Assembly (NCBI GenBank): GCA_039583875.1
Contig: CM077150.1
Location: forward strand, 175,035,499-175,099,498
Reading direction: 5' to 3'
Length of the DNA stretch: 64,000 nucleotides
From: Platanthera guangdongensis
Lineage: Eukaryota; Streptophyta; Magnoliopsida; Asparagales; Orchidaceae
The notes beneath the pieces were generated by a model that saw only the letters and a program-made list of their open reading frames with translations, had not been told where the DNA came from and searched no databases. A program made the position numbers and the translations under genes. Shown here piece after piece: positions 11,528 to 23,619 of this stretch. Each line of letters starts with the position of its first letter. Within the stretch, counting starts at the first letter, position 1.

Positions 11528-12006
11528 ACGATAACAAGAAAACAAAAGAGAAAAAAAGAACAAGAAAGGGTGAAATCACCACTTGCCTCAAATCATCCGA
11601 AATTTGGCCAAGCAACTCCTTACGTTACAGATCTAGCAGCAAGAACACTTAAGGAACAAAACCTGAAACTTTTGAGGACAAAAGAGGGTAAACGTTGCAT
11701 ACCTAGACTTCTAAAAATCCAAGAAACTGTAAAAGCTTACCGTAGAAAGCTTACCGTAGAAACGTAGATCTAGGCGAGATCTACCCGGATCACTCTCCAA
11801 AGATGAAATTGAGCGCGACCGAAAGCTTAGAAATGTTCGCCGCTCTCGTTCTTTCGCAAGAGTACGACGTTTCAGGATGGAGAAAATGATTAGGGTTATG
11901 ACATGATGGATTTTTATTTATACTTCTTTATCCGATTATTTTATTATAGGATATCATAATTAATTAAAAACAATGTCAAAACCACTCAAAAACCAAACTT
12001 ACCCGA
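11528..12006 (-). other. LTR-G middle piece with TATA-like promoter
   Basis: This piece belongs to LTR-G between the LTR-S and Tat-1 insertions. On the minus strand a TATA-like 'agtataaataaaaa' lies near 11920, followed by a plausible start region, which fits an LTR promoter. An open stretch at 11465-11767 is lysine-rich LTR sequence, not a gene. Confidence 0.5.
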
Positions 12007-12731
12007 TGATGATGCACGAAAACGGACAGGGAGTCGGGCACCACCAGCTAACGGTTCGAGCACCGGGGGAAAAAGGAGACTGTTGACTAGACGGTTACTA
12101 GCGGTCGCAGCTAAAGGGCAGGAAAAGAGGCCGCTGACAGTGGCAACAACAGAGTTCGCCCGCCGCGGCTTAAATGTCACTCTTGCGGCGGGCTTTCCTT
12201 TACTTAAAATTAGAAATAGTTACACGAAGGAGAAAAAGAGGAAGTCGGCCGGACTACAAGCCGCAAAACAATAGACTTGAGACTGCAGCTCTTAACAGGC
12301 GAGCTCCAGGATACCAGTCAGCGTGTCTTGGGGAGTCCACCCTCCCCCTATTTATAGGCTCGGGGGCCTGCCCAAGCGGGCATGGCTAAAGTTACCGGCT
12401 GCCGGGGTACAAGAGAACCGGGCAGAGGTGAGGGGAAGCAAAATGAGAAAGAAAACAAGAAAGGAGGGAAGCTGCGCGGCCTGGCGGATTCTTCCTGGCG
12501 AGCTGACTGCCGGGTCCCGGGCCTTGTCGCTGAGCAGGGCTGGCGCTGGTGGCGGTCTGACATGGAGACCGCCCGGCTTCGGTGATGACCAGACGAGTTG
12601 ATCTGAGACGCGGCTAGCCGGCCAGGCCGCCCTGTGGTGACCGTCCGAATTGGGAGACTTGGCGGCTTGAAAAGGTCAGGTCGTCCGATCTGGAAAGCTG
12701 CGCGAACAGGTCGCGGATTCCGGGCATATCA
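12007..12731 (-). mobile_element. Tat-1 3' LTR (725 bp)
   Basis: It begins tgatgatgcacg and ends catatca in plus coordinates, and pairs with 31511-32237. On the minus strand a TATA box (ctataaatagg) lies near 12350, followed by 'gggtgcactccc'-type sequence matching the other Tat LTRs. The same LTR type occurs at 60243-60977 (Tat-4) and, more diverged, at 35885-36643 and 53706-55501. Confidence 0.9.
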
Positions 12732-12813
12732 TAATATCCGCACATTTTTAAGTTTCCAAAATACTTCGACAATGTAGAACTAAGCTGGAGACCTCGACTG
12801 CCTCATCGTCATC

Positions 12814-12820
12814 TATAAAA
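12814..12820 (+). promoter_or_regulatory. TATA box of Tat-1 aORF1
   Basis: TATAAAA lies 41 bases before the ATG at 12861. The same box at the same spacing precedes the Tat-4 copy (61060-61066). It lies just inside the 3' LTR and points away from it, so it would drive antisense transcription. Confidence 0.65.
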
Positions 12821-12860
12821 TCCCCTATCCCTTGTCATTCTTCAAGATTTCTGCCAAACC

Positions 12861-13815
12861 ATGGGTCGCTACTCGCCACTTGCGGTCAGTATTTTGCAAG
12901 CCGACACGATCTTTCACAAGATGGATGTTATGTCATCAATGTTAGCCCGCAACAAGAAACCGCCAGAAAATAAGCAAAGTCGGAGCGAGAAATCAGATGA
13001 TTCTGCCCGACAGCCTGCCAAGAAGATTGGGAAGCCAGAGACTTCAACGGCTTCTGGATCTGAGAAGAGGCCTACAGAGACCGTCGGCGAATCATCGCAG
13101 GCTGCGATAGATCCCAAAGTGGTTTCGAAGGCTGCTCCACCACAAACCGGAACTGCCAAATCCTTCGACCTGACTTTCTCTCCATCAGGCGAACCACACT
13201 TGAAAATATGTGGGATGGAGGAGAAAAGTGTTGAATCTGGGAAACTGTACGAATTGCGGGACAAGGTTGACGTAATTGTTGTGGATGACAACGAGCCGTA
13301 GAAGGCGCTGGAGACCGAACGGATTTTGGCTGAACAACGCAATCGGACTGAAAAGGTGTTCGGCTCCTTGAAACGACAGAAGGAAAGGAGCGAGACCCTT
13401 GAAGAAAGGATGAAGAGGAAAATGAGGAAGTTGCAGGCCAGAAACCGGAATATTTCCGAAAAGACCGGTGCGGACAGTCTTCAACATAGGCCGCACGAGA
13501 AGGAGGTACCCGAGAACCCGTCCACACCGGATTTCAAGCCGAGCGAATCGGAGAGTGCACCCGCGGTTAGCGAGTCTCTTAGCGAGCTCCTCAAGGGCAT
13601 GGAGACCCTCCAGCAGCAGGATGCGCTTCTGTCGACTCCAGCGGGCTCTGACAAGGTTGACCGCCCCGAAGTCCAGGTTATTGGGGAGAAGCCTGGCGAT
13701 CCAGCTTCGGCGGCTTCTGAAGAAGCTGAGAAACTGAAGCTTCGAGAGAAGATGGAGGAGATGAAGAAGCTGATCGCCGAGAAGCCGGTGGCGACCACAC
13801 TTCCATTGCTGCAAG
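12861..13815 (+). pseudogene. Tat-1 aORF1, 5' part (interrupted by Athila-A)
   Basis: The frame starts at ATG 12861 (MGRYSPLAV) and runs to the Athila-A insertion at 13815. It continues at 25422 in the same frame (PLLQ then GKHR). Joined, the reading is about 702 codons with no net frameshift. A nonsense codon TAG at 13299-13301 stands where Tat-4 has a glutamine-type codon (CAG). The part here is rich in Ser, Lys and Glu, with a basic, probably helical stretch near residues 160-200 (SETLEERMKRKMRKL). I know no enzyme motif in it. Its place next to the 3' LTR, antisense to gag, matches extra ORFs of Tat-lineage elements. The function is unknown. Confidence 0.75.
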
Positions 13816-15613
13816 TGGTGTCTTTTAAATATTCGTAAGGAGAAAATAACTAAACTAACAATCCAACAAGGCAAGAATACCTATCGAAATGCAGCTAGGG
13901 GACACAAGTGTCGTATTAAAATCCGGGAACAGTTGAGTAAGCTTACTCACACGAAATCTATTATTTTATTGACGAAAAACTTAGGGTTTAGAAGAAAGCT
14001 AAGTGTATTAAAGGAAGAGAACTAGTTGCAATGAAAGAGAGCTACTTGCATGAAAAGATAAAGAGAGCTAAAAAAAGCGATTATACTAAAGCTTAGTAAC
14101 GATGAGGGGAAAATGCACTCGATCAGAAATCACCTCGGTAAGAGTGGTTAGAAAAATACGATAAATAAACCTAAGCTAATTAGGGTAAAGGTCCTTGACC
14201 GTAGAGGTTCCATAAATATTGACACGCTTCTCTCGAAGGCCGTGCCTAACTGAGTTTAGAAAGGTCCGACCGACTTTCGCCTAAATCGGAGGCCTAAATC
14301 TCGCTTTACGCGGTGAACCCCACTATTAGATTTTACTCCAATCCGGGAGATTTGAACGTCTGCATCTCTCGAGGGGTGCGAACAACTCCCTTTACTCTTG
14401 AGTGCTCATTTCAAACTTTCGGCCTCTCGGCTAGCCCAGAATGAAAGCAAAGGTGGAGAGTATATATCGATGATATATCTCCAACCCGTGATAAATCAAG
14501 AGTAATTCAAGGCTAAACCCTAAAAAGAAAAGGTAAGATTCAAAGCATCATAACCTAATCACTCGAACCTCGGATCATCAAGATCGAGTACATGGAGGAT
14601 TAGTTAATCATAGTGAGGTGGAAGAGGGGGGGAGAGTAGAAGAAAATAATGAAGACAAAGTAGAAACGAAAAAAGAAAACAACACTTCTTTATTAATGGA
14701 AACAGGGATCTTACAACTTTAAAACTAGAGATTACAAGTGCATGGAAGTAAACTACATTATCATTAACATCATACTACAGAAAGAAGCTAGGAGCTAATA
14801 CAGGGAAAGCATTAAGCTAGAGATAAGAAGAGCTAAAAATGAAGAGACATGCTTGAAAAAAAGTTCAAAAATACAAAGGACAGAACCTCCCCTCTCAATC
14901 CAAAAGTTGTCCCTGAACCCTTATAGTTGGGCTCTATTTATAGATTTTTTCGGGTCGGGTCACGCCCCCCTGTCACGCCCGGGTCGGGCGTGACCCTGGG
15001 GCGTGACAAATTCGGTGCGACTTTTTCGGGCTGGAATTTAATTCTGGCGAAGTAGCTGACGTACACGCCCACAAGTCATGCCCTAGTAGGGCGTGTACAT
15101 GGGGCTTGTTCTTTGCGGCGTGACTTTGTTGAGCTGGGATTTAATGCTGGAGGTGACGGGCGCGGCTGCTGAAGTACACGCCCATATGTCATGCACGGGT
15201 CAGGCGTGACCCTGGGGCGTGACACTTTCGGTGCGACGGTGGAGCGGGAAAAACGAGTGCTTTGCAGCGATTCCTCAGAAATTGGGGACACGCCTCTGGT
15301 ACACGCCCGTGTCGGATGTGACACGAGCGTGACAGAGGGCGTGTTCACTAAGTTTCCACAGAATGCAGTTTCGGACCAAATGCTTCATTCCTCTGGGTTA
15401 CACGCCCTAGGTACACGCCCAGGTAGGGCGTGACCTTGGGGCGTGTCACAGCAAAATTCGGCTGAAAGCCGTGAAAACCTGTAAAAAGCAGAAAAAACGC
15501 ATTAGCGACAAAAATATATACAAAGGGGAATTAAAATAAGTACTTTACAAGACATGATTTGCTTTAAAACCCTGAAAATGTCCTAATAAAATTGACTCCA
15601 AACCGTATTATCA
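13816..15613 (-). mobile_element. Athila-A 3' LTR (1798 bp)
   Basis: In plus coordinates it begins tggtgtcttttaaat and ends accgtattatca. The TATA box (tataaata on the minus strand) lies near 14935-14943. A poly(A) signal type aataaag lies on the minus strand near 14690. The partner LTR at 23620-25416 has nearly the same length and only scattered differences by eye, so the insertion is fairly young. Confidence 0.95.
14953..15445. repeat. Hairpin-rich gtcacgccc/gggcgtgac cluster in Athila-A 3' LTR
   Basis: A GC-rich island of about 490 bp is built from many copies of the words cacgccc and gggcgtg in both orientations, often as near-perfect inverted pairs such as 'gtcacgcccgggtcgggcgtgac'-like units. 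It lies just upstream of the TATA box in transcription order. Equivalent islands lie in the other three Athila LTRs (24750-25245, 40648-41130, 50272-50765). Confidence 0.8.
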
Positions 15614-17548
15614 AATTCCCCCAAGCTTAAGTTTTGCTTGTCCCCAAGCAAAGATATAAAGACTAGCTAATCATAAAAAGTGACTAATTCAAAAAGTTTT
15701 AATCATGCTTACACAAGTACTATGCGAAATTCTAGGTAGAGAGGATGTAAAACGTAAATCTAAAACAATTATTTTGGTATGATTTAACTTTTATAAACTT
15801 TACTTAATAAAAATAAATCATCCTGAATTTTGACGAAATTCTTTAAATAGATTTAAGCAAGGCAACGAAAATGAAAAGAACGTATTCAGTTATTACTAGA
15901 TCCAAACAACACATTATAATTATATCAATTAAATAACAAAAATCTAAGTTTAAATCCAAAACTAAAACTGATTTACTTTTCTTCTTTTCTTAATTGTTAA
16001 ATAAAATTTAAAAAGACGTGAATCAAAAGGACTTAATAGGACCAAAACGTTTAGTTTAGGATTATGAATAGTAGTGGAATTCAAATATAAACATGGAGGC
16101 TTAAAAATCACACTAAACCAAAACAACGAGTTTCAAAAAAAAACGTTTATTTTAAACAAAATATGTATATGTATAGAATGTTTTTTTTTTCTTTTTCTTT
16201 CGTTTTCTTCTTTATTATTATTTATTTTTTGTTTTTTTTTCATAAATTTTTTTTCTTTTTTCAAAACAAAGGCCATAAAAATTCATTCATTTTTTTCTTT
16301 TTTTATTCATTTTTTTTTCTTTCATGTTGAATTGGCAAGAAAAAATCAAACATTGCTTTTGAGTACACTTTTTTTAACAATTTCTCCAAAGATAACTCAA
16401 AATTTCCTATCATGAAAATTTTAGAATGAAACACAAAAATTTTAGCGTGATTAGATAGGTAGGAATTTTGGCTTTGGTGAAAATGAAATGATATGTGGAG
16501 TTATCAAATGAATTTGGAAAAAAGGCTCAAAAACGACTAACTATTGGTAAAAGATTTTAGGTTGGCAGGAAAGCTCAAACGTAAACAAAAATGGCCTAAA
16601 TCATTTTCACGCTTTTGTAAATTTATTTAAAACATAGAGTTGATAAATTTCAAAAAGTAAGTTCGAGATAATAAAAGAAGATTAATGAAATTATCTTGAA
16701 AATAAAAATAATATGTGACTTGGATCGTTCATATCTACTACGTTATTCAAAATTTGTTCTTACAAAAATTATCTAAAGACGAAAAGGAAAATAGTGGATG
16801 ATAAATTTTTAGAGAAAGTAAAGAAAATAAAGTACGGAAAACCATAATAGAAATGCACGTTTTAGAGAAATATTTCACCTTAACATGCTACCGTGAATTA
16901 GAAACACAGCATGGCCAACATTTTACTTGGGAAATATGATAAAAAAAATGATTAAAAAAATTATAATTAACTACGCTGTTTATAAAGAAGTTTGAGAAAA
17001 ACAAAACATAAACATGGGGTACTTATTGAAATACCAAAATGCAGCTATATATATTTTTTTGGATTCTTTGGATTTTTTGGATATTTACAAAAAACAAAAA
17101 GAAGGAGGAAGTCCTCCCCCAAGCTTAAAATCGACATTGTCCTCAATGGAGAAGGAGGTTGGAGAACGAGAGAAAATTAAAGTACAGAAATGAAAGACAG
17201 AATTGAAAAATAGGTACTTCCCCAGTTTTAGTTGGCAGGGAAAGCTGAGTCATGCCGCTCATCCAGGCCTGTGCTTTGGATCTTCAGGAAACGTCGTCTG
17301 GTGGACTTTGTCATGTAATCAGAACCGTTGGAGCAGGCAATCGCAGAAGTTGCAGCTTGCCGGAGCCATTCGGGGCAAAAATTGTGAAATAAAGAAAACA
17401 GAAAAAGTTAACTTGGGTTGCCTCCCAAGAGCGCCCTTTATTTAATGCGTCGTTTGAGCTCGACGCATCAAAATAAGATTGTCCCAAAAATTGTTTAAAA
17501 ATAAAGTTCGAATAAAGTTCAAAGTTTTTAAGAAAAGTAAAGTTCAGA
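15614..17548 (-). other. Athila-A 3' untranslated region with two polypurine tracts
   Basis: This stretch of 1.9 kb between pol and the 3' LTR is AT-rich and has no convincing ORF. It includes long T-runs (16180-16330). The polypurine tract beside the LTR is at 15614-15628 (aagcttgggggaatt on the minus strand). A near copy (ttaagcttggggga) lies at 17115-17128. In Athila relatives an env-like gene may lie here, but nothing resembling one is present. Confidence 0.75.
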
Positions 17549-20500
17549 TTAATCAAATGTCAAGACAGGAAAGATAGAGTTAACTGGGTTGGGACTGACA
17601 TCATCACAGAAATACAGTTTAAGACGCTGACCATTCACTTTGAAAGTACCCTTATCAGGGTGGGAAATTAAAATAGTACCATAAGAAAAGACTTCTAAAA
17701 CAGTAAAAGGCCCCGACCAACGTGATTTTAATTTACCCGGGAATAAACGTAAATGAGAATTATAAAGAAGAACTTGGTCGCCCGGCTTAAAAATTTTTGG
17801 GTGCCTAAGATGTCGATCGTATAAACGCTTCGTCCTCTCTTAATAAAGTCTGTTATTTTCATATGCGTAAGAGCGCCACTCGTCGAGTTCGTTAAGTTGA
17901 AATTTTCTAAAATCGCAGACAGAGTGGGGATCGAAGTTTAAAAATCGTAAAGCCCAAAAGGCGCGGTGTTCTAACTCTACAGGTAAATGACACGATTTTC
18001 CATAAACCAACCGATATGGCGTACATCCGAGGGCGGTTTTGTAAGCTGTTCGGTAGGCCCATAGAGCATCCTCTAATTTGGCTGACCAGTCTTTTCTAGA
18101 TGTGGAAACAGTCTTTTCTAAAATTCTTTTTATTTCTCTATTCACTAATTCGACTTGTCCGTTATTTTGGGGGTGGTAGGCAGTGGAAAGCTTATGAGTA
18201 ACGCCATATTTAGTTAGGATTTTTGAGAATTGTGCGTTACAGAAATGAGAACCCCTATCACTAACGATAGCGCGTGACGTACCGAAGCGAGAAAATAATT
18301 TTTTTAGGAAATTAACTATGACTCGGGCGTCATTTGTAAGAAGAGCTTGGGCCTCGGCCCAGCGCGAAACATAATCAACGGCAACTAAAATGTACTTATT
18401 CCCGAAGCTAGAAGGAAAAGGGCCGATAAAATCAATCCCCCAGAGGTCGAAAACTTCGCACTCTAGGAAATAATTTTATGGCATTTCATTTTTATTTGAA
18501 ATATTCCCCGACCGTTGGCAACTATCACACCTACTCACAAAGGCATGGGCGTCTTTAAACAGGGTGGGCCAGTAAAAACCCGCGCTTAACACTTTGTGAG
18601 CGGTGCGAGCAGCTTGATAGTGCCCACCTGTCGGTCCTTCATGCAAATGTTTAATAATATCTAATCCTTCATCAAAAAAAACACACCTCCTGATCACTTG
18701 GTCGGCACAAATTCTGAAGAGATGCGGGTCCTCCCAAAAATTGTTTTTCAGCTCAGAAAAGAATTTCTTCTTTTGCTGAGATGAAAACACTTTTGGGAGC
18801 ACACGAGCCACTAGATAGTTGGTGATGTGTGCAAACCAAGGAGAAGTAGATGTGTTAATTGAAAAACGCTTTTCATCGGGAAAATAATCATTAAAACATT
18901 TTTCATCTAATTCTTCTATAAAAGGATTATCTAGGAGCGAAAGGTGGTCAGCGGCCAAGTTCTCGGCACCTCGTTTATCACGGATCTCTAAGTCAAACTT
19001 CTGTAGGAGTAAGGCCCAGCGAATCAAGCGAGGCTTGGCATCCGTTTTAGAGAGAAGATATTTGAGGGCCGAGTGGTCCGTAAAAACAATAATTTTCGAA
19101 AGAGTAATATAAGGGTGAAATTTTTCAAAAGCGAATACTACAGCTAAGAGCTCCTTCTCGGTTGTGGTGTAATTTTCCTGTGCAGATGTGAGTGTTTTAC
19201 TAGCGTAATAAATGGGGTGGAAGTTTTTGGAAATACGTTGACCTAGTATGTCTCCCACCGCATAACTACTCGCATCACACATTATCTCAAATGGAAGATC
19301 CCACACCGGAGCTATCATGATTGGGACATTAACTAATTTTTCTTTTATTAAATTGAAGGCAGCTAGACAGAGGTCATCAAAGATGAATGGGGCGTCTTTT
19401 TATGAGAGATGTGTAAGGGGCTTTGTGATTTTGGAAAAGTCCTTTATGAAGCGGCGGTAGAAACCCACATGACCCAGGAAACTTCTTATAGCTTTTATGT
19501 TCGTAGGTGGCGGCAGCTTCTCGATAACTTCTATTTTCGCAACGTCTACTTCAATACCCCTTTCAGAAATTTTATGTCCCAAAACTAACCCTTCCCTCAC
19601 CATAAAATGACATTTTTCCCAATTTAAGGCGAGGTTAGTTTCTTCGCATCGCTCTAAGACTTTTTCAAGGTTCTCTAAGCAACTATCGAAGGAATTCCCG
19701 AACACGGAGAAATCATCCATGAAAACTTCCATAATGCTTTCTACGTACTTGGCAAAGATGGCAAGCATACATCGTTGGAATGTAGCTGGAGCATTGCACA
19801 ATCCAAACGGCATTCTTCGGTACGCGAAGGTGCCGAAGGGACAAGTAAACATAGTTTTCTCCTAGTCCTCGGGGGAGATAGGGATTTAAAGATACCCCGA
19901 GAGGCCATCGAGAAAACAATAAAAGCTATGTCCGGAAAGTCGTTCTAAAATCTGATCAATGAATGGCAAGGGGAAGTGATCCTTGTGGGTGGCGTCATTC
20001 AACTTACGGTAATCTATACACATTCGCCATCCGGTCACCGTCCGAGTCGGGATTAATTCATTATTTTCATTACTTACTACTGTTATCCCTCCCTTCTTTG
20101 GTACTACCTGTACTGGGCTAACCCACTTACTGTCGGATATAGGATAGATAATTCCTGCGTCTAACAATTTCATAACCTCACCCTTAACTACGTCTTTCAT
20201 GTTTGGGTTTATACGGCACTGAGGTTGTATAGAGTTACGTGAATTATATTCCATTAAGATTTTATGAGTGCAGAAAGATGGGCTTATGCCCTTGATATCA
20301 GATATCTGCCAAGCAATAGCTTGGCGATGCTTTTGTAAAATTGAAAGAAGTTTATCCTTTTGTGCATCCGTGAGGTAGGCCGGAACTATGACAGGCAGCT
20401 TGGAGTCCTTTTCTAAGAAAGCGTATCGAAGGTGCTCTGGTAGTTCTTTCAGTTCCAAGGTAGGGGGGTCATCATACGAGGTTTTAAAAATTTGTTCTTT

Positions 20501-21719
20501 TTCAAAAACTATGTCCTCGTACACTTTTTTATATGTAAAATTAAAAGGGGTGTTGCTAGCGGCCATGGCGGCTTCATGCAGCGATTCAGTTGGAAAAGTA
20601 GAAGAGGAACAAAAATCAAAAAATTCTTTTTCAAAATCAGAAAGGCGGGTGGAGGGTTCTTCACTTAGGTGTAGAGATTCAGTTGGAGGAGTAGGAGAGG
20701 AACAAAAATTGAAAAATTCTTTTTCAAAATCAGAGGTGTGAGAGAAGGATTCTTCACTTACGGTATCCATGAAAAAACAGGAGTCATCATTAGCTAGTGT
20801 GTTCTTCATCGAGGGGGTGATAGAGAAAGTTACCTCATCGTCGCCCACTCGAAGGAAGAGCTTACCATTGCTTACGTCAATGATAGCTCGGGAGGTGGCA
20901 AGGAAGGGTCGGCCAAGGATCAGGGGAACCTCGACGTCTTCTTCGATGTCCAAAATGACAAAGTCCACCGGGAAGATGAACTTGTCAACTTTGACTAGGA
21001 CATCCTCCACTATTCCTAACGGGTATTTGACTGATCTGTCGGCGAGCTGGATACTCATACGTGTGGGGTTGAGACTACCAATTCCTAACTTTTTAAACAA
21101 CGAGAGCGGTATAAGATTAATACTCTCACCTAAGTCAGCTAAAGCGTGTTTGACAAAGAGATCACCAAAGACACACGGGATAGAGAAACTACCCGGGTCA
21201 CTGATTTTCTTCGGTAATCTGTTTGTCAAAACCGCTGAGCACTCGGCATTTAACGTGACATGAGAAAGGTTCTCTAACTTCTTCTTGTTGGTTAGGAGGT
21301 CCTTAAGGTATTTTGCGTACTTCGGCATCTGGGATATGGCTTCGTGGAAAGGCAGATTTATGTGGATTTGTTTAAACATTTCTAAAAAACGGGTGTATTG
21401 ATCATCCTGTCGTTGTTTATTAAGTTCGGAAGGGTATGGCGGGGATGGATTATTTTTAAAGGTGGGTGGTGGAGTGAGTTGTTTTTCTATAATAGGAGTG
21501 ATAATTTCTTCGGCAGAGGGTGGAATTTTTAAAACGGGAACAAAGCTTTGATTTTTTAAAGCGGAAGCGGAGATTGCCTCGGGCTCTTCACTTATCGTAC
21601 CGGGAACTTTCTTCCCACTCCGAAGAGTTATAGCTTTCTCTTGCTCTCTCGGGTTGGGCTCGGTATTGGAAGGAAGAGGCCCTACGGGTCGCTCAGAAAT
21701 CATTTTAGCAAGCTATCCT
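17549..21719 (-). pseudogene. Athila-A protease-reverse transcriptase-RNase H-integrase (broken)
   Basis: Read right to left. The protease region has HALADLGESINLIPLSLF near 21145. The reverse transcriptase has WRMCIDYRKLNDATHKDHFP near 20000 and the catalytic FMDD at 19723-19712. RNase H has [13 protein letters not shown] near 19095. The integrase zinc finger (CDSCQRSG) ends near 18490, and the core runs through the DDE region (VSDRGSHF, then [10 protein letters not shown] near 18140). The stop TAA is at 17549-17551. The frame is otherwise close to intact but carries several nonsense codons. The break at YL-stop-IPIS (near 19888) and others fit C-to-T changes of CAA or CAG, judged against Athila-B. 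No product is expected. Confidence 0.9.
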
Positions 21720-22984
21720 ACCTAATTTTCTAAATTTTTAACACTTCCAGTTAAAGTTCTAATCATAGCGTCATTAGCATTCATGTATTTTGAAAACATT
21801 TCCTCCAAATTTGGAGGTTTTGGAAAACTTTGTGGAGGTGGTGGCGGTGCAGAAAAATCACTTTGCGGTGGCGGGCGCACAGCATTCGATAGATTGCTCC
21901 ACGAAAAATTCGGATGATTTCTTAACGCAGGATTATAACTATTCGGAAAATTAAAACCAGGAGGATGAAAATTTGCAGCAGAAAAATTATTAAAAGCAGT
22001 TCTAGGCATATTATTTACATAATCCAAATGTTCGGCGGGAGGAGTTGCAGATTCCCATACCTGAGGGGCGGAGGCAGCAGTCATCTCCGTAATTTTTTTG
22101 CTTAATATTTCAACTTGCAGTGCGAGTTGGGAGACGTTGTCCACTTCAAAGAGAACTGCAGGTTTGTTTGGGCGGGACCTAGGCACATTCCACTAGTAAG
22201 TGTTCATGGCCATGTCCTCAAACAGCTCAAGAGCTGCTTCCGGGGTCTTATGGTTTAAAGTACCGCCAGAAGCTGCTTCTATCATTTGCTTTGTGCTTTG
22301 ATTTAACCCATTATAGAACGTCTGCACCTGCAACCATACAGGCAGAGCGTGATGTGGGCATCATCTTAATAATTCTTTAAATCTTTCCCAGGTTTCGTAA
22401 AGGGTCTCAGAGTCTATTTGTCCAAAGGCAGAAATGTCATTCCTAAGTTTTGCAGTTTTAGCAGGCGGAAAATACTTTGCCAAAAATGTTTCAGTTAATT
22501 GCGTCCAAGTAGTTATGCTATTTTTAGGAAGGGTGTTCAGCCACTGCTTAGCCTTAATTCTAAGAGAGAAAGGAAATAATCTTAGCCTAATAGCATCATT
22601 TGTGACACCATTTATCTTGAAGGTGTCACAAATCTCAAGAAAGCTGGCTATGTGTGAGTTCGGATCTACATCTTGAAGCCCGTCAAATTGCACATACTGC
22701 TGCACCATTTGAATTATGCTAGGCTTCAGTTTGAAATTATTATTTGCTATTGCAGGGTGAACTATACTAGATTCTGTACCCTCAAGATTCGGTCGTGCAT
22801 AATAGGACATAGGCCTTTGCACGGCTTCCTCTACGTTGGGTTCTTCCATTCTTAAGGTAGAAAATGACTCGGAATCCTCAACCGGCACTTGGGTAGTAGG
22901 GCCTTGAAATCGAGATCTTCTCCGAAGAGTACGCTCAATTTCGTGGTCCAGGTCCAATATAACCGACGGACTTCCGCGGGTCAT
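21720..22984 (-). pseudogene. Athila-A gag (three nonsense codons)
   Basis: The frame starts at ATG 22984 (MTRGSPSVILDLDHE). The gag core lies at residues 100-207 (FPFSLRIKAKQWLNTLPKNS, then FLAKYFPPAKTAKLRNDIS). A TGA at 22361-22363 follows KELLR. The same codon is TGA in Athila-B, where relatives usually have arginine. Two TAGs near 22196 and 21720 replace CAG codons kept in Athila-B. The C-terminal part is rich in Asn and Pro (NPALRNHPNFSWS) and lacks a zinc knuckle, as is usual for Athila gag. It would form the particle shell. Confidence 0.9.
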
Positions 22985-23595
22985 ACACTAGAAGAAGAGA
23001 GGAGAAGAAAGATGAATAAAATAAACTAGAAAATAAAAGAGCTAATGAAGTTCGAAATTTTTTTTTTGTAATAGATTTTTTTATGTTTTAACTCCCGAAC
23101 TTCCCAAGGGCTACCCGGTGAAGGGTTCGCAAGGTACTAGACAAGATAGTGGCATTTAGAGCCACTTTGACCTTTTCGAGAGAGTTAGGTGGTGTAGAAA
23201 AATTTGTGATGTGGGTTTCTATTAAGTAGGCGGTAATTAAAATCCAGCCATTTAACTCCGAGCGAGTAGGCGGAAAATAAAAGCTACACTCACGCACTTG
23301 ACAGAAAATTAAAACACACCCACTCTACAGAAAGTAAACACACTTTACTGAAATAAAGCCTGCCATTTAACTCAAGTGAGTAGGCGGAAAAATTAAAAAT
23401 ACGCACACTCTACTGAAATAAATTCTGTCATTTAACTCAAGTGAGTAGGAGGAAAAATTAAAAATACGCACACTTGCTTGAACAAAATCCAGCCATTTAA
23501 CTCAAGTGAGTAGGCGGAAAAATTTAAAGGTGGGTGAGAAAGAGAAGTGATAAAATTAATATATTCGTGTTTTCAATTTATCAACGAGCGTTGCC
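22985..23595 (-). other. Athila-A leader with tandem repeats
   Basis: This is the untranslated leader between the primer site and gag. It holds four spaced copies of a unit with the core 'catttaactcaagtgagt' (near 23245, 23363, 23428 and 23493), about 65 bp apart over the last three. Athila-B shows three copies. A 69-codon open stretch at 23088-23297 has no ATG and I do not call it a gene. Confidence 0.7.
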
Positions 23596-23613
23596 TCCCC
23601 GGCAACGGCGCCA
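23596..23613 (-). other. Athila-A primer binding site, tRNA-Asp
   Basis: On the minus strand the site reads TGGCGCCGTTGCCGGGGA, an 18-base perfect match to the tRNA-Asp primer sequence used by Athila elements. It lies 6 bases downstream of the 5' LTR end. Confidence 0.95.
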
Positions 23614-23619
23614 AAAACT

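Noticed and set aside
12914..13874. Long minus-strand open stretches (12914-13342, 13072-13527, 13185-13874) opposite aORF1
   Set aside because: They are GC-rich antisense shadows of aORF1. The longest runs into the Athila-A LTR, so it did not exist before that insertion.
16074..16415. 113-residue Phe-rich ORF, possible membrane or env-like protein
   Set aside because: It is a translation of T-runs. The matching place in Athila-B (49385-49651) is out of register and has no start in common.
20388..21263. Plus-strand open stretches in Athila-A and their equivalents in Athila-B (44558-45052, 45080-45434)
   Set aside because: They lie opposite the protease region of pol. Their conservation is explained by conservation of pol between the two copies.
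23088..23297. 69-codon leader ORF conserved in Athila-A and Athila-B (42524-42733)
   Set aside because: It begins with GTG rather than ATG in both copies and spans the leader repeats. The two copies are so similar that conservation is not informative.
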